Source of the DNA: Diorhabda sublineata | Lineage: Eukaryota > Arthropoda > Insecta > Coleoptera > Chrysomelidae | Direction of reading: 5' to 3' | Assembly: GCF_026230105.1 (NCBI RefSeq) | Contig: NC_079477.1 | Span: 1,679,001-1,743,000, forward strand | DNA length: 64,000 bases | Part shown: piece by piece, positions 1 through 11,165 of the stretch | How positions within the stretch are numbered: the first letter of the stretch is position 1 | Layout of the letters: every line of letters begins with the position of its first letter | Made by a program: the position numbers and the translations under genes | Notes under the pieces: generated by a model | The model's database searches: none | Told to the model about the DNA's origin: nothing | The model's input: only the letters and a program-made list of their open reading frames with translations

Positions 1-1733
1 ATGAAATTATCATATTAGGACCTGTCCTTGACAAGTATACAAAGTTATGAATTAATCTGACGTCTTGAAATGAATAAAAATCGAGACCAAACATTCTTTA
101 ATTTGACGTCTTGAAGTAAACAAAAATCCAGACCAAATATTCTTTGATTTCCTGATGAACTTGATAGAGATAATCGTATGAATTTATGAAATTATCATAT
201 TAGGACCTGTCCTTGACAAGTATACAAAGTTATGAATTAATCTGACGTCTTGAAGTGAATCAAAATCGAGACCAAACATTCTTTAATTTGACGTAATGAA
301 GTAAACAAAAATCCAGACCAAATATTCTTTGATTTCCTGATGAACTTGATAGAGATAATCGTATGAATTTATGAAATTATCATATTAGGACCTGTCCTTG
401 ACAAGTATACAAAGTTTTGAATTAATCTGACGTCTTGAAGTGAATCAAAATCGAGACCAAACATTCTTTAATTTGACGTCTTGAAGTAAACAAAAATCTA
501 GACCAAATATTCTTTGATTTCCTGATGAACTTGATAGAGATAATCGTATGAATTTATGAAATTATCATATTAGGACCTGTCCTTGACAAGTATACAAAGT
601 TATGAATTAATCTGACGTCTTGAAATGAATAAAAATCGAGACCAAACATTCTTTAATTTGACGTCTTGAAGTAAACAAAAATCCAGACCAAATATTCTTT
701 GATTTCCTGATGAACTTGATAGAGATAATCGTATGAATTTATGAAATTATCATATTAGGACCTGTCCTTGACAAGTATACAAAGTTTTGAATTAATCTGA
801 CGTCTTGAAGTGAATCAAAATCGAGACCAAACATTCTTTAATTTGACGTCTTGAAGTAAACAAAAATCTAGACCAAATATTCTTTGATTTCCTGATGAAC
901 TTGATAGAGATAATCGTATGAATTTATGAAATTATCATATTAGGACCTGTCCTTGACAAGTATACAAAGTTTTGAATTAATCTGACGTCTTGAAGTGAAT
1001 CAAAATCGAGACCAAACATTCTTTAATTTGACGTCTTGAAGTAAACAAAAATCTAGACCAAATATTCTTTGATTTCCTGATGAACTTGATAGAGATAATC
1101 GTATGAATTTATGAAATTATCATATTAGGACCTGTCCTTGACAAGTATACAAAGTTTTGAATTAATCTGACGTCTTGAAGTGAATCAAAATCGAGACCAA
1201 ACATTCTTTAATTTGACGTCTTGAAGTAAACCAAAATCTAGACCAAATATTCTTTGATTTCCTGATGAACTTGATAGAGATAATCGTATGAATTTATGAA
1301 ATTATCATATTAGGACCTGTCCTTGACAAGTATACAAAGTTTTGAATTAATCTGACGTCTTGAAGTGAATCAAAATCGAGACCAAACATTCTTTAATTTG
1401 ACGTCTTGAAGTAAACCAAAATCTAGACCAAATATTCTTTGATTTCCTGATAAACTTGATAGAGATAATCGTATGAATTTATGAAATTATCTTATAAGGA
1501 CCTGTCCTTGACAAGTATACAAAGTTTTGAATTAATCTGACGTCTTGAAATGAATAAAAATCGAGACCAAACATTCTTTAATTTGATGTCTTGAAGTAAA
1601 CAAAAATCTAGACCAAATATTCTTTGATTTCCTGATAAACTTGATAGAGATAATCGTATGAATTTATGAAATTATCTTATAAGGACCTGTCTTTGACAAT
1701 TGTACAAAGTTTAGAATCAATCTGACGTCTCGA
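1..1733. repeat. Satellite array, 185-bp unit, about 9.4 copies, truncated at the left window edge
   Basis: Unit starts recur at 1, 186, 371 and 556, and the pattern continues to about 1733, giving a constant 185-bp period. Copies differ by a few substitutions. The last copies, from about 1490, are the most diverged, which suggests this is the true array edge. Each unit carries an internal imperfect duplication of about 45 bp, marked by two copies of gacgtcttgaa each followed by an agaccaaa block. No reading frame stays open. No link to a known transposon was recognised. Confidence 0.95.
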
Positions 1734-2159
1734 AATGTGGTTTAAATATTTATTTACAAGTTAAAAACATCGTTCCAAATTTTTACGCCTCATTCAGATC
1801 CATCACGTAATTTATCGAAAATATTTTTTTTATTTGGCAAGCCACTGTTTCCAGTTTATTTAAACGTTTATTAGAAATCGAGGACCTCGTGCTGGTCCCG
1901 TATAAAAGGTCCGTTAATGCGGCATAACGTCCTTAACTGCACACTGCCGTTGTCGAAAAGGGACTTCGTAAAAGTCCGAGTCAATTATTTCATTGGCGGA
2001 TGATCCCCCGCAAACCGCGACGCAAATAAAATAATAGAAGATTTATGGGATAAAAAAAATCCATTTCTCATCGATAAATAGATTATAGAAAGGCGATTGG
2101 AATTAATTCGATTCCTGATAATAATGCAACGATCATTTTATCAACACGTTGACTGACAA

Positions 2160-2505
2160 GAAAACAGCGATCACCAGATTCCACGCGATGCTGGCTCTTA
2201 AATCATCCCCCAAATCTTCGAAATCCGTACAAAAGAATAAGAAGCGAAGCATTCTGGTCCGGAGTTCCAGGCTGAGGTAGCGATTTGCCACAAGTATCCT
2301 CATGGTGCTCAGAATTTTCCGCTCTTGCTCAATTCTCGATCTGATTTAGAGTTTTCGGCCCCGATGCTGGTTGACGAGCGTCTCCAGGTGTCTTTAGACA
2401 AGACGCTTGTCCAATGGTCTCTCCATGGAGTGTTGTAGAGGCGTTTCTTTGTATTTTTGCTCGCTCTACCATTCTGGTAGGCTACTGGCCACCACCACGG
2501 TGTCA
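2160..2505 (-). mobile_element. RTE/craniofacial-development-like LINE relic, reverse transcriptase fragment
   Basis: On the minus strand the region reads, with stops and frame slips, ADDTVVVASSLPEW and then RIEQERKIL followed by NRYLSLELRTRMLR. These correspond to the catalytic YADD box and the downstream thumb segment of RTE-type LINE reverse transcriptases, whose usual form is RIEQAR..F..MR..L..R.LSL.LR.R.L. In-frame stops right after the ADD box and a frame change show that it is dead. The element's limits cannot be seen; GC-richer DNA from about 1890 to 2850 probably belongs to it. Confidence 0.65.
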
Positions 2506-3484
2506 TCTGCTCAACGGAGATTGTTTATATATGTTTCCATTGTGTTTTCTACCTTCGGTTGTGTCCTCCTTGTCGCACTCCTCTTCTCATTGCTATCTAA
2601 CATTATTTACATCCCTTTTACCGATTACCCTAATGTCTACAAACATAATTACCCTTCACAGTTAATCTGAGTTGATTCTTTTCTACGGTTCCCATCGAGG
2701 TATCCCATTAAATCCGCTACGGCTTGAAAAGTCACGGCGTAGAGAATCAAGTAGGCGTGGATGGATTTTGTCACCCCTGCGTCCGTGACACAGGGTCTGC
2801 CAGGTGGCTGAGCCGCTCCTGCAGCTGCTTCGTATGTGATCTAGCTTCCGATGTAGATCGATGTCAATGAGGACAATCGCAATTATACGCTACAATAAAT
2901 CGAAGTTGTTCGAAGTGAATGTTTGCGTTTATTGAAAATTTAGTTTTAAATAAAGTTACGAGGTTTGTCGCAAAAATCTAGGTTCGTAGCTCGACATTTC
3001 TCTTCACTTTATCAAATATAGTTTCCAGTGGTGCAGTAGTTATGATTTCTCATCAAATAGATGTCCTTTGAGCGGCCAATACTACGTATTAAGTATTTAG
3101 TTTCTGCTTGGGATTTCTCACGAGAAGAATTTGTACATTTATTTTGCCTTTTTACTTGACTTATTTCTGGATATTTTTCGTTGACGCATTGATTTAGTTA
3201 ATCCAATTTTTCACAATAAAACAAACGAAGGTATCCGTTTGACTGCGCCAAATACGAGAAAGCAACTTTTTGAGATTTGCATCCACTCTTACAATCGAAA
3301 TGTCAATGTCAAATCTGAACCTAGACTGTTTTTTTGGTAGAATTCCGGAAAAGTATTATATTTAATAATTTTAAAGTGAACATTAAGCATAAAATGTTTT
3401 TAATATGATTTCGAAGTATATTCCAACAAAGAAAACAAAAAAAAATTGCTTCAAATACTTTTTTAGACGATGCCATCTGAAAGT

Positions 3485-4757
3485 TTGCGTTCTGTATTTA
3501 TTTACATACAGAAAGTTGCGTTTTGAGTGCTCCAAGTATTGAAAACGACAGTTCCGTACTGCAAAACACTTTCGAAACGCTCTGGAGTAAACAACTTTAA
3601 CTTCCTTAAATGTGACAGTTGACAGCTTCGTTCTGTATTTATTTACATACCGAAAGTTGCGTTTTGAGTGTTCCATGTATTGAAAGTCATAGTTCCGTAC
3701 TGCAAAATACTTTCGGGATGCTATGGAGTAGACAAGTTTAACTTCCTTAAATGTGACAGTTGACAGTTTCGTTCTGTATTCATTTACATAATGAAAGTTG
3801 CGTTTTGAGTGTTCCAAGTATTGAAAATGACAGTTCCGTACTGCAAAACACTTTCGGGACGTTCTGGAGTAAACAACTTTAACTTCCTTAAATGTGACAG
3901 TTGACAGTTTCGTTCTGTATTTATTTACATACCGAAAGTTGCGTTTTGAGTGTTCCATGTATTGAAAGTCATAGTTCCGTACTGCAAAATACTTTCGGGA
4001 TGCTATGGAGTAGACAAGTTTAACTTCCTTAAATGTGACAGTTGACAGTTTCGTTCTGTATTCATTTACATAATGAAAGTTGCGTTTTGAGTGTTCCAAG
4101 TATTGAAAATGACAGTTCCGTACTGCAAAACACTTTCGGGACGTTCTGGAGTAAACAACTTTAACTTCCTTAAATGTGACAGTTGACAGCTTCGTTCTGT
4201 ATTTATTTACATACCAAAAGTTGCGTTTTGAGTGTTCCATGTATTGAAAGTCATAGTTCCGTACTGCAAAATACTTTCGGGATGCTATGGAGTAGACAAG
4301 TTTAACTTCCTTAAATGTGACAGTTGACAGTTTCGTTCTGTATTCATTTACATAATGAAAGTTGCGTTTTGAGTGTTCCAAGTATTGAAAATGACAGTTC
4401 CGTACTGCAAAACACTTTCGGGACGTTCTGGAGTAAACAACTTTAACTTCCTTAAATGTGACAGTTGACAGTTTCGTTCTGTATTTATTTACATACCGAA
4501 AGTTGCGTTTTGAGTGTTCCATGTATTGAAAGTCATAGTTCCGTACTGCAAAATACTTTCGGGACGCTATGGAGTAGACAAGTTTAACTTCCTTAAATGT
4601 GACAGTTGACAGTTTCGTTCTGTATTTATTTACATAATGAAAGTTGCGTTTTGAGTGTTCCAAGTATTGAAAATGACAGTTCCGTACTGCAAAACATTTT
4701 CGGGACGTTCTGGAGTAAACAACTTTAACTTCCTTAAATGTGACAGTTGACAGTTTC
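3485..4757. repeat. Satellite array, 141-bp unit in a 282-bp A/B dimer, nine units
   Basis: The motif gttctgta recurs every 141 bp (3489, 3630 and so on). Two unit types alternate, giving a 282-bp higher-order repeat. Because 141 is 47 codons and the consensus has no stop in one minus-strand frame, the whole array lies inside a 458-codon open frame (3383-4759). That frame opens with GTG, not ATG, and I see no splice context or domain, so it is recorded as a repeat and not as a gene. Units contain a tgacagttgacag block. Confidence 0.93.
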
Positions 4758-4759
4758 AC

Positions 4760-6069
4760 TTCGATGATTTTGCATAAGTTTAAATTTTTAATTTTCTGAT
4801 TAATTATTTGTTTTATCCGAAGTTTTGTCTAAATTAATAAATAACAATGAAGGTTTTCCCTTTTCAGTCCCTTGTTTTTTTGTTTGGGATGTGAAGTACC
4901 CAATGAATATATTATTTTTGGTAATAAAGAAAAAACTATTATATTTCAACATATATATTACAAATATTTACACCTTATATTAAACACTGGTTCTGTATCT
5001 GATTTTAATATTGATATTCTACAAGTCATCAAGAAAATAACCATTTTGTTTAACATTTCGAATGTAGTTGTCCTTTACTATAAAAAAAGTTTTTATATCT
5101 ACGCAGCTTTGTTTAACCCCCAGCCCTCTTCAAAACTAACCCAACCTAACACAATATTTTCGAAAATATTCATTTCACTGATAAAAGTTTAAGAAAAAAC
5201 TCAAGTAAACGTGTCTAAAGTCTGATCTGTTTTGTTTACATTCGCGAGACCACATGACAGGAGAAACCGACGTCACGCGCAAGCGCGGGCGCCATTAATT
5301 TCTTGAAAGAAGAGAATAGAAAAGGACAATGAGTTCTCTCTCTTACACATAGACAGATAATTTTATATCGTCTAATACGCCATCTAGCGGTATCAATACT
5401 AATTATATACAGGGTGTTTATGCTAAAAATTGAGTAGATGACGTGAAAATTTTTTCATACAACCCCCAGAATTTATATTTAAGTTGATTTTCTAAATTAA
5501 ACATTCGAAAATTATGAATTTTTAATGGCTGATTCTACACTTTAATCTGAAGACCAGGGACGGCTCATGCCCAATGGTTAACAATTGGTAATTTCTACAG
5601 GGACAACGTGTACAATCTAAAGTTTGGAAAAATGGAATTTTTCGTTATACAGGGTGTAACAACGAGAAGTTAGTTCACAGATCAAACAATTTATTTTAGG
5701 AACGGAAATAATGCGATTGAGCAACGAATTGTTAGAAATGGACATTTTTTCGATTCAAAAGTAAAATATTCTATAATATTGCACCACATTTTGGGATATA
5801 TGTAATAAATATAACTCGAAATTTCCAAAAAAAAAAAAGTTGTATTATGGAAAATCATATGTAGTGAGTGCATTAAACTTATCAATTTATCGCAATCGCA
5901 ATAACAACAATAATCAATAGTTTATTATTCAACTAGAGATAATTTAGGTCATAACTCACGCGGATGAAGTTTGTGGAACCCGCAAAACCGATTTTGTTTC
6001 ATTATAACACTCACTGTATATGTACATCACATAGGAATCACTAATATCTTAAAATTTCCCTTTGGATTT
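4760..6069. other. Non-coding stretch with two TATACAGGGTGT motifs
   Basis: I see no gene here. TATACAGGGTGT occurs at 5406 and again at 5646, in the same orientation and 240 bp apart. Such motifs often mark the ends of short non-autonomous insect elements, but no inverted repeat or target duplication could be confirmed. An AATAAA on the minus strand at 5921-5926 lies about 145 bp past the unpg stop codon and is a plausible poly(A) signal for that gene. Confidence 0.4.
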
Positions 6070-6205
6070 CTAGCGAGGCGGGGCCTGCGTGTGAAATCCG
6101 TGTAAATCTAAACCTACCCTGAGGGCGGCGTGACTGGCTAAAACTCTCCCGGCCAAATCACCCAAAGCTCTTTCCAATTGTTGGTGTTGACTCCTTACAG
6201 CAAAT
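6070..6205 (-). CDS. unpg: unpg coding exon 3 (C terminus)
   Basis: Begins after the acceptor gttacag. The split codon AG|A restores Arg, and FAVRSQHQQLE follows, as in fly Unplugged. The frame continues 45 codons to TAG at 6072-6070. The tail (LGDLAGRVLASHAALR and beyond) is shorter than the long fly C terminus. Confidence 0.88.
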
Positions 6206-9200
6206 CTGTAACAATTTTAACACGTTGAAGAAAATAGTTTAATTGGTTTTGGATTACATCGTACCAAAAATCAATTTGTGGACGTACTGTATATAAAAAC
6301 CGCCGCCAATGCTACAAATTTAGAAGCTTTAAGTATCTATACCTCAATTATAGCGAAAAATCATCAGTTTTTATTTAAATTCGATGTCTATTATCTGAAG
6401 CCACACCAGTCTCTTATAATCCGTAGCCAGGAATGTAGTTTGGTCCTCTCCTTCCGTCGATCTGTCCCAAATAAGATACTTTTACTTAAATATTCGTCAT
6501 GTGCTCGATCCATGGGATCCGTAGAAGACTGAGCAACATCCACATTTCCATTACTTCTACTTAAGGACCTTCAGGATCATCATCAATCTTTCAAGGCTTT
6601 TCGGCGGAATTAGGAACTTATTAAACTTTGTCTTACAATAGGACCGGGTCCTGTTCGATCCTGTACGTTTGACCCTCTTCTTGGTTCTTCCTTAGAAGCT
6701 GAGCTCCAGCTCTGGTACCATCTCTTTGGTGACCACAAGGATCCGTCTGAAGAGCTTCCACCTTACGAATGCTGGAGACCTACTCCTTATCAATCTTCCT
6801 TCATATATAATCGTCCTTTCTTATCCTAGTAGATTATCCTAGTAGACGTTTGTCATTTTCTCTTGAAATTATCGCCATAACTTCTGCAGCGATGTCATTT
6901 CTTTAACTCCAAATAGCCACACCTCTTCAGTATTGGAAAATCTTTGACCGCTGAGTCGTTTCTTCAAATCTGGGAACATAAAATAATCCGAGGGGGCTGA
7001 ATCTGGCCAATTGGGTGTATGAGGTAGCAATTCAAACTGTAATTCATTAATTTTGGCCATTGCAGTAACGGATGTGTGATCTGGTGGATCGTCTTGTTGA
7101 AACAACACTTTCTTCTTGCTAAATGCGACCGTTTTTTGTCACTCAAACGTGGCAATAAGTTCGCATAAACTCTCCGTAGATAAAAAATGGAAATTATCCC
7201 ACAAGCATCCCAAAAAACCAACGCCATGATCTAGTCTGCAGACGGAACGATCTTTACTTTGTTTGGAAGCGATTCTCCCTTTTTAGTTCATTGATTTGAT
7301 GGTCTTTAGTTTTGGAGATCCACGTTTTATCTTCTGTCTCCGATTTTCGTAATTTTCTTTTGGGCTGTTTGGGTATTTCCTTCCAGCAAATCTCAAAACA
7401 CTTTTTCATCGGCCAACAACAACAACGAAAAATCCGCCATGCATGATCTAAAATATAAAAACCCAATTACCTGTTGACGTGTACTGGTATAGGTACGACG
7501 AGTTTACTTTTCTGCTGCGTATTCTTAACGCCTTGATGAGGACCGCTTCCCAAACCCGCCTTGACTCTCTTCCATTTCGCTCGACGATTCTGAAACCAAA
7601 TTTTAACTTGTACTTCGCTCAAACGCAGAGCCGCTGCTATTTGGCTTCTCTCCGTTAAAGAAAGATACTTTTTGGCGTGAAATTCCCTTTCCAATTCCAA
7701 GAGTTGCTCGCTGGTGAAAGCGGTACGTCTTCGGCGAGCTTTCGTCGCGGCGGAACTTTCCGAGGAATGCGCTTCGTCTAAATCGTCCTCTAAATCCGAA
7801 TTGCCTGGAACAAAGACAAGATTTTTGTAACGCACAAGAAGAAGAAGACAAACAGTTGGCTTTCCTTGTTGGCTGTAGCATTTTGATGGCTAAATTTTTA
7901 TGGTAAAGACGAAAACAGAAGATAGAATATACCTTAGTACCATAAGACCTGTTCTTAGCACAACCAATACGAAAACTGAACTAGATTCTACTCTGGGTGA
8001 GATTGAACCTTCGTTATCAACAATAAATTATCGGGTAGCAAAGTTTAGACGAGACTGAACGACCTGCGACGACCAGCAGCTCCGTGGTCGACCGAATGAA
8101 GTGACGAGTCCAGAAAATCCACAAAGCGCGAGCTATCAGACATAGTAAGCATTCCAAAAACAGCGATTCATCGTATATTAACTAAGAATTTGGACGCACA
8201 GATGATGGATACCAAGTTTTTTCACAATTGAACAAAAACAGCGTCGCGAAGATGTTGCCATCGAATGTTGGACAATGTTTCATGGTCATGGATGAAAGTG
8301 GGGTCCATCACTTCGCACCCCCAACAAAAAAACAATCGAAACAAGGGATTTAAAAGGGAGAGAACCGGCTCCAAACGAGAAACCATCAACCATCAACATT
8401 TGAGCGAAGAAATCAAGCAAAAACTGTCACATTTGGATAAGAAGAAGTGTTGTTTCATCTAAACAATACACCTGTACATAAATCCGTTATTGCAATGGTC
8501 TAAATTAAGTTTGAACTGCTACCTCATGCATCCTATACCCCAGATTCAGCCCCCTCGGATTACCTCGCTGGGAAAATCGTATGGGGCTAAAAGGAGATTA
8601 CGGTTTTGCTTTGTGTGTTGGGCCAGTTGGGCACTTCTGATCATTTACTACTTACATTTTGTCTAAGTAGATCAAAATTCATACCTAAAGTCGTGGTTTT
8701 GTCAGTAATTAATTTCAGTTGAAGTAAAAGTGTGTTTAGTGTTTAGTGTTTAGTGCCTCCTAAAATACCAAACCGAAATACAGAAGTTTACATCTGGGAT
8801 ATCGCCATCTTAGTAAAATAATTCCTATCGAAGACATCTTTTAAGCAAACCGAAAAACTACGCGGAGAAAAAATACCGTAGAAGCTTCAGCATTGGTTTC
8901 AGAAGTGCTGTGTCTTATCAACACAAAAAAAGACAACATATAAATATCAAAAAGCAAACTATTTACAATTTTGCATTACCATTTGACCACGAGACATTTT
9001 TTTTTTCAAAGTTGGTGCCGCGTTCACTCGCAGTCGATCAAAAACAACAACGTTTCGATGATTCAGACCAGAGTTCGACCAAATTTACACTTAATAAATC
9101 AGATTTGTGACATTGAATGGAACAAGGATCCGTCACTTCACTCCAGAATCAAAACGATCATCATCTGAGTGGACCGCAGTCGGTGGACCAGGTTCGAAGC

Positions 9201-9764
9201 CTCCAAGTCAGCTCGAAAGGTTATGGCTTCGGTATTTTGGAATCTACTATGTCCAAAAGGAAGTGACAATCAATAGCGAATCCTAAATAGAGTTATTGGA
9301 TCGTTTGAAAACAAAAATCAAGAAAAAACGTCGAAGTTTCACCGAGACAATACACCGATTCAGAAGTCGATGGAAATAACGGTTAAATTAGACACAGTAT
9401 AGTCCAGATCTGGTTCCTAGTGACTACTGATCTCAAAAGAACGCTGGCTGTCGTGTTTAGATCTCAAGTATTTTATGAAATGTGTGAAATGATAAAAAAT
9501 TCGTAATCTAGTAACAAATATTTCGAAGTACTAACCGTCTTTTTGACTCCTATTGGACAAATCCTGCGCCAAATCCATTTCGACACTTCCATCAGAATCA
9601 GTGTCTTTATTACAATGCACAAATTGATTATTTTGCTGTTCCCACGGTATAAAATTATTCGTACTTTTCCTCGGACCGCAATCACTCATTAAAGCCTCGA
9701 TAGAAAACGGTCTCGGTACAGGTTTCGTCATACTTTCGCACCCTTCACTAGACGATATCTCCAT
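6070..9764 (-). CDS. unpg: unplugged (Gbx-class) homeobox transcription factor, complete, three coding exons
   Basis: Join of 9764-9536, 7804-7471 and 6205-6070 on the minus strand; 232 residues. The homeodomain spans about residues 99-158, with WFQNRR helix 3 and Gln at homeodomain position 50, and is nearly identical to the Gbx/unplugged consensus (RRRRTAFTSEQLLELE, KKYLSLTERSQIA). Residues 20-26, FSIEALM, form an eh1-type motif that in this family recruits Groucho corepressors. After the homeodomain, VVPIPVHVNR continuing into FAVRSQHQQLE is the insect unpg signature, and it forms only when exon 2 is spliced to exon 3. The ATG at 9764 is chosen because the codon further upstream that extends the frame is TTG. 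The family acts in the nucleus in patterning of the nervous system and tracheae. Both introns carry mariner debris. Phases agree at both junctions. Confidence 0.93.
6869..7260 (-). mobile_element. Dead mariner transposase fragment in unpg intron 2
   Basis: The minus strand reads VLFQQDDPPDHTSVTAMAK, INELQFELLPHTPNWPDSAP and SDYFMFPDLKKRLSGQRF. This is the C-terminal catalytic region of mariner transposases, corresponding to the QDNAPxHTS and PYSPDLAPSDYFLF boxes. The DNAP and YSPD residues are changed (DDPP, NWPD). Further N-terminal fragments (GVGFLGCLWDNFHF) are frameshifted upstream. Several stops show that it is inactive. Confidence 0.85.
7471..7804 (-). CDS. unpg: unpg coding exon 2 (homeodomain)
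   Basis: Begins after the acceptor tttgttccag and ends at CAG|gtaatt. It carries the whole homeodomain and the VVPIPVHVN segment. Reading through the donor gives a TAA after one further codon, so an unspliced message would stop right after HVNR. Confidence 0.94.
8040..8600 (+). mobile_element. Decayed mariner transposase relic in unpg intron 1 (first copy)
   Basis: Plus-strand fragments in shifting frames match mariner order: a helix-turn-helix-like piece near 8060-8200, VAKMLPSNVGQCF, then VMDESGVHHFAPPTKKQSKQ (equivalent of VTMDETWVHHFTPETKEQSKQ), then DKKKCCFI and QIQPPRITS near the end. Stops and frameshifts are frequent. It is the opposite orientation to the host gene. Confidence 0.75.
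8970..9465 (+). mobile_element. Decayed mariner transposase relic in unpg intron 1 (second copy)
   Basis: Plus strand reads LVPRSLAVDQKQQRFDDS (mariner WVPHxLTxxQKQQR equivalent), then a degenerate ETWIHHFTPES region near 9110-9180 and a GKV-type catalytic stretch, all interrupted by stops. It differs in sequence from the first copy, so it is a separate insertion or family. Confidence 0.7.
9536..9764 (-). CDS. unpg: unpg coding exon 1
   Basis: Encodes residues 1-76 and the first base of codon 77. Starts at ATG 9764-9762 and ends at the donor gttagt (intron begins 9535). Contains the eh1-like FSIEALM repressor motif and an acidic DSDGSVEMDLAQDL stretch. Confidence 0.88.
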
Positions 9765-10727
9765 ATTTCCACACAAAATCACAAAATTCAAAATATTTTT
9801 TTATTTAACCGACGTATGCGAAGTTAACTATGAAACTGTCGAAATTGAGGCTGATCGACGAACTGAAACCGACTAGGAGGAGCTAGGAATTGGAAACGCC
9901 TCTTTTACGTAGTTGGAGATCCAACCGCCAATGGGATCGTACCAATGTGATGGTTATTAGAAGGGGCTTAATTGGACGTGGAGTCGAATTAGTGTTTCAA
10001 TTTGGAGGTTATTAAACGGTATACATCAATAAAATAGATATATGGAGATTTGGGGATATGAGATTGTAAATATCAACGTGATTGATTTAAATTGAATGTA
10101 TAATGTGTTTAGATTTTGATTTATTTCATTGAAATACGTCAGAATGTCAATTTTTTAACATTGTTTCAATTCAGTTTCGAAATATTAAATTTCTATTAAC
10201 TATTTTTAAGCGATTTATACAATAATGTCTTTTAAATTTTTTAATACTACTTTCGAGATAATTATAATGTTAATTTTAGACGTGTTTCCATATGTCATCT
10301 GTCAAAATTTGACATAAAATATACACCTAACCTAACCAAACTACTTAAACTTACTTTATATACATAAATACCAACAAAATAAATTATACAAAACGGAAAA
10401 ATTGTACAAATCGCGCGTGCAGTATTCCTAGAAGCAACGTAGATCTAGATATTCGAGGACTACTTGTATTGCTGTCCCGAAAAAGACCAAAAGGTCTGAT
10501 CTGGCTTCCTGTATGTTGGGAGATGTTTGTTGGTTTTCCCCAAAACGTGCATCACGTACATCGGAGGGGATTTAGTTAATTACATGATATTAGGACATCA
10601 GGGAAGTTGTGAAATAAACATAACTCGGAATTCTCAATAGAAGACAAATTAGAAATCTCGATGTCGAAGGATTATTATTTTCATTTTAAGAAAAATCAGT
10701 AATATTTCAAAAATATACATCCCGTAT

Positions 10728-11165
10728 TTGACGTTTGAGGATTTGACATTTGAAGTTTGAAGATTTGACGTTTGAAGATTCGACGTTTGAACATTTGACG
10801 TTTGACGTTTGAAGATTTGACGTTTGACGTTTGAAGATTTGACGTTTGACGTTTGAAGATTTAACGTTTGAACATTTGGCGTTTGAAGATTTGGCGTTTG
10901 AAGATTTGACGTTTGAAGATTTGACGTTTGAAGATTTGACGTTTGACGTTTGAAGATTTGATGTTTGAAGATTTGACGTTTGAGGATTTGACGTTTGAAG
11001 ATTTAACGTTTGAAGATTTGACGTTTGAGGATATGACGTTTGAAGATTTAACGTTTGAACATTTGGCGTTTGAAGATTTGACGTTTGAAAATTTGAAGTT
11101 TGAGGATTTGACGTTTGAAATTTGAGGATTTGACGTTTGAAGATTTGATGTTTGAAGATTTGGAA
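10728..11165. repeat. Minisatellite of 15-bp units (tttgacgtttgaaga type)
   Basis: About 25-30 imperfect 15-bp units run through this segment, with slip variants that insert an extra 6-9 bases (tttgacgtttgacgtttga). Because the unit is a multiple of three, both strands stay open for long stretches (LTFED on plus, SNVKS on minus). These open frames are a by-product of the repeat. Confidence 0.95.

Noticed and set aside
3383..4759. 458-codon open frame as a protein-coding gene
   Set aside because: Starts at GTG, consists wholly of satellite units and a short unrelated tail, and has no recognised domain. Kept as a repeat and a finding.
4872..5192. 106-codon plus-strand open frame
   Set aside because: Non-ATG start, low-complexity hydrophobic and Ile-rich content; nothing recognisable.
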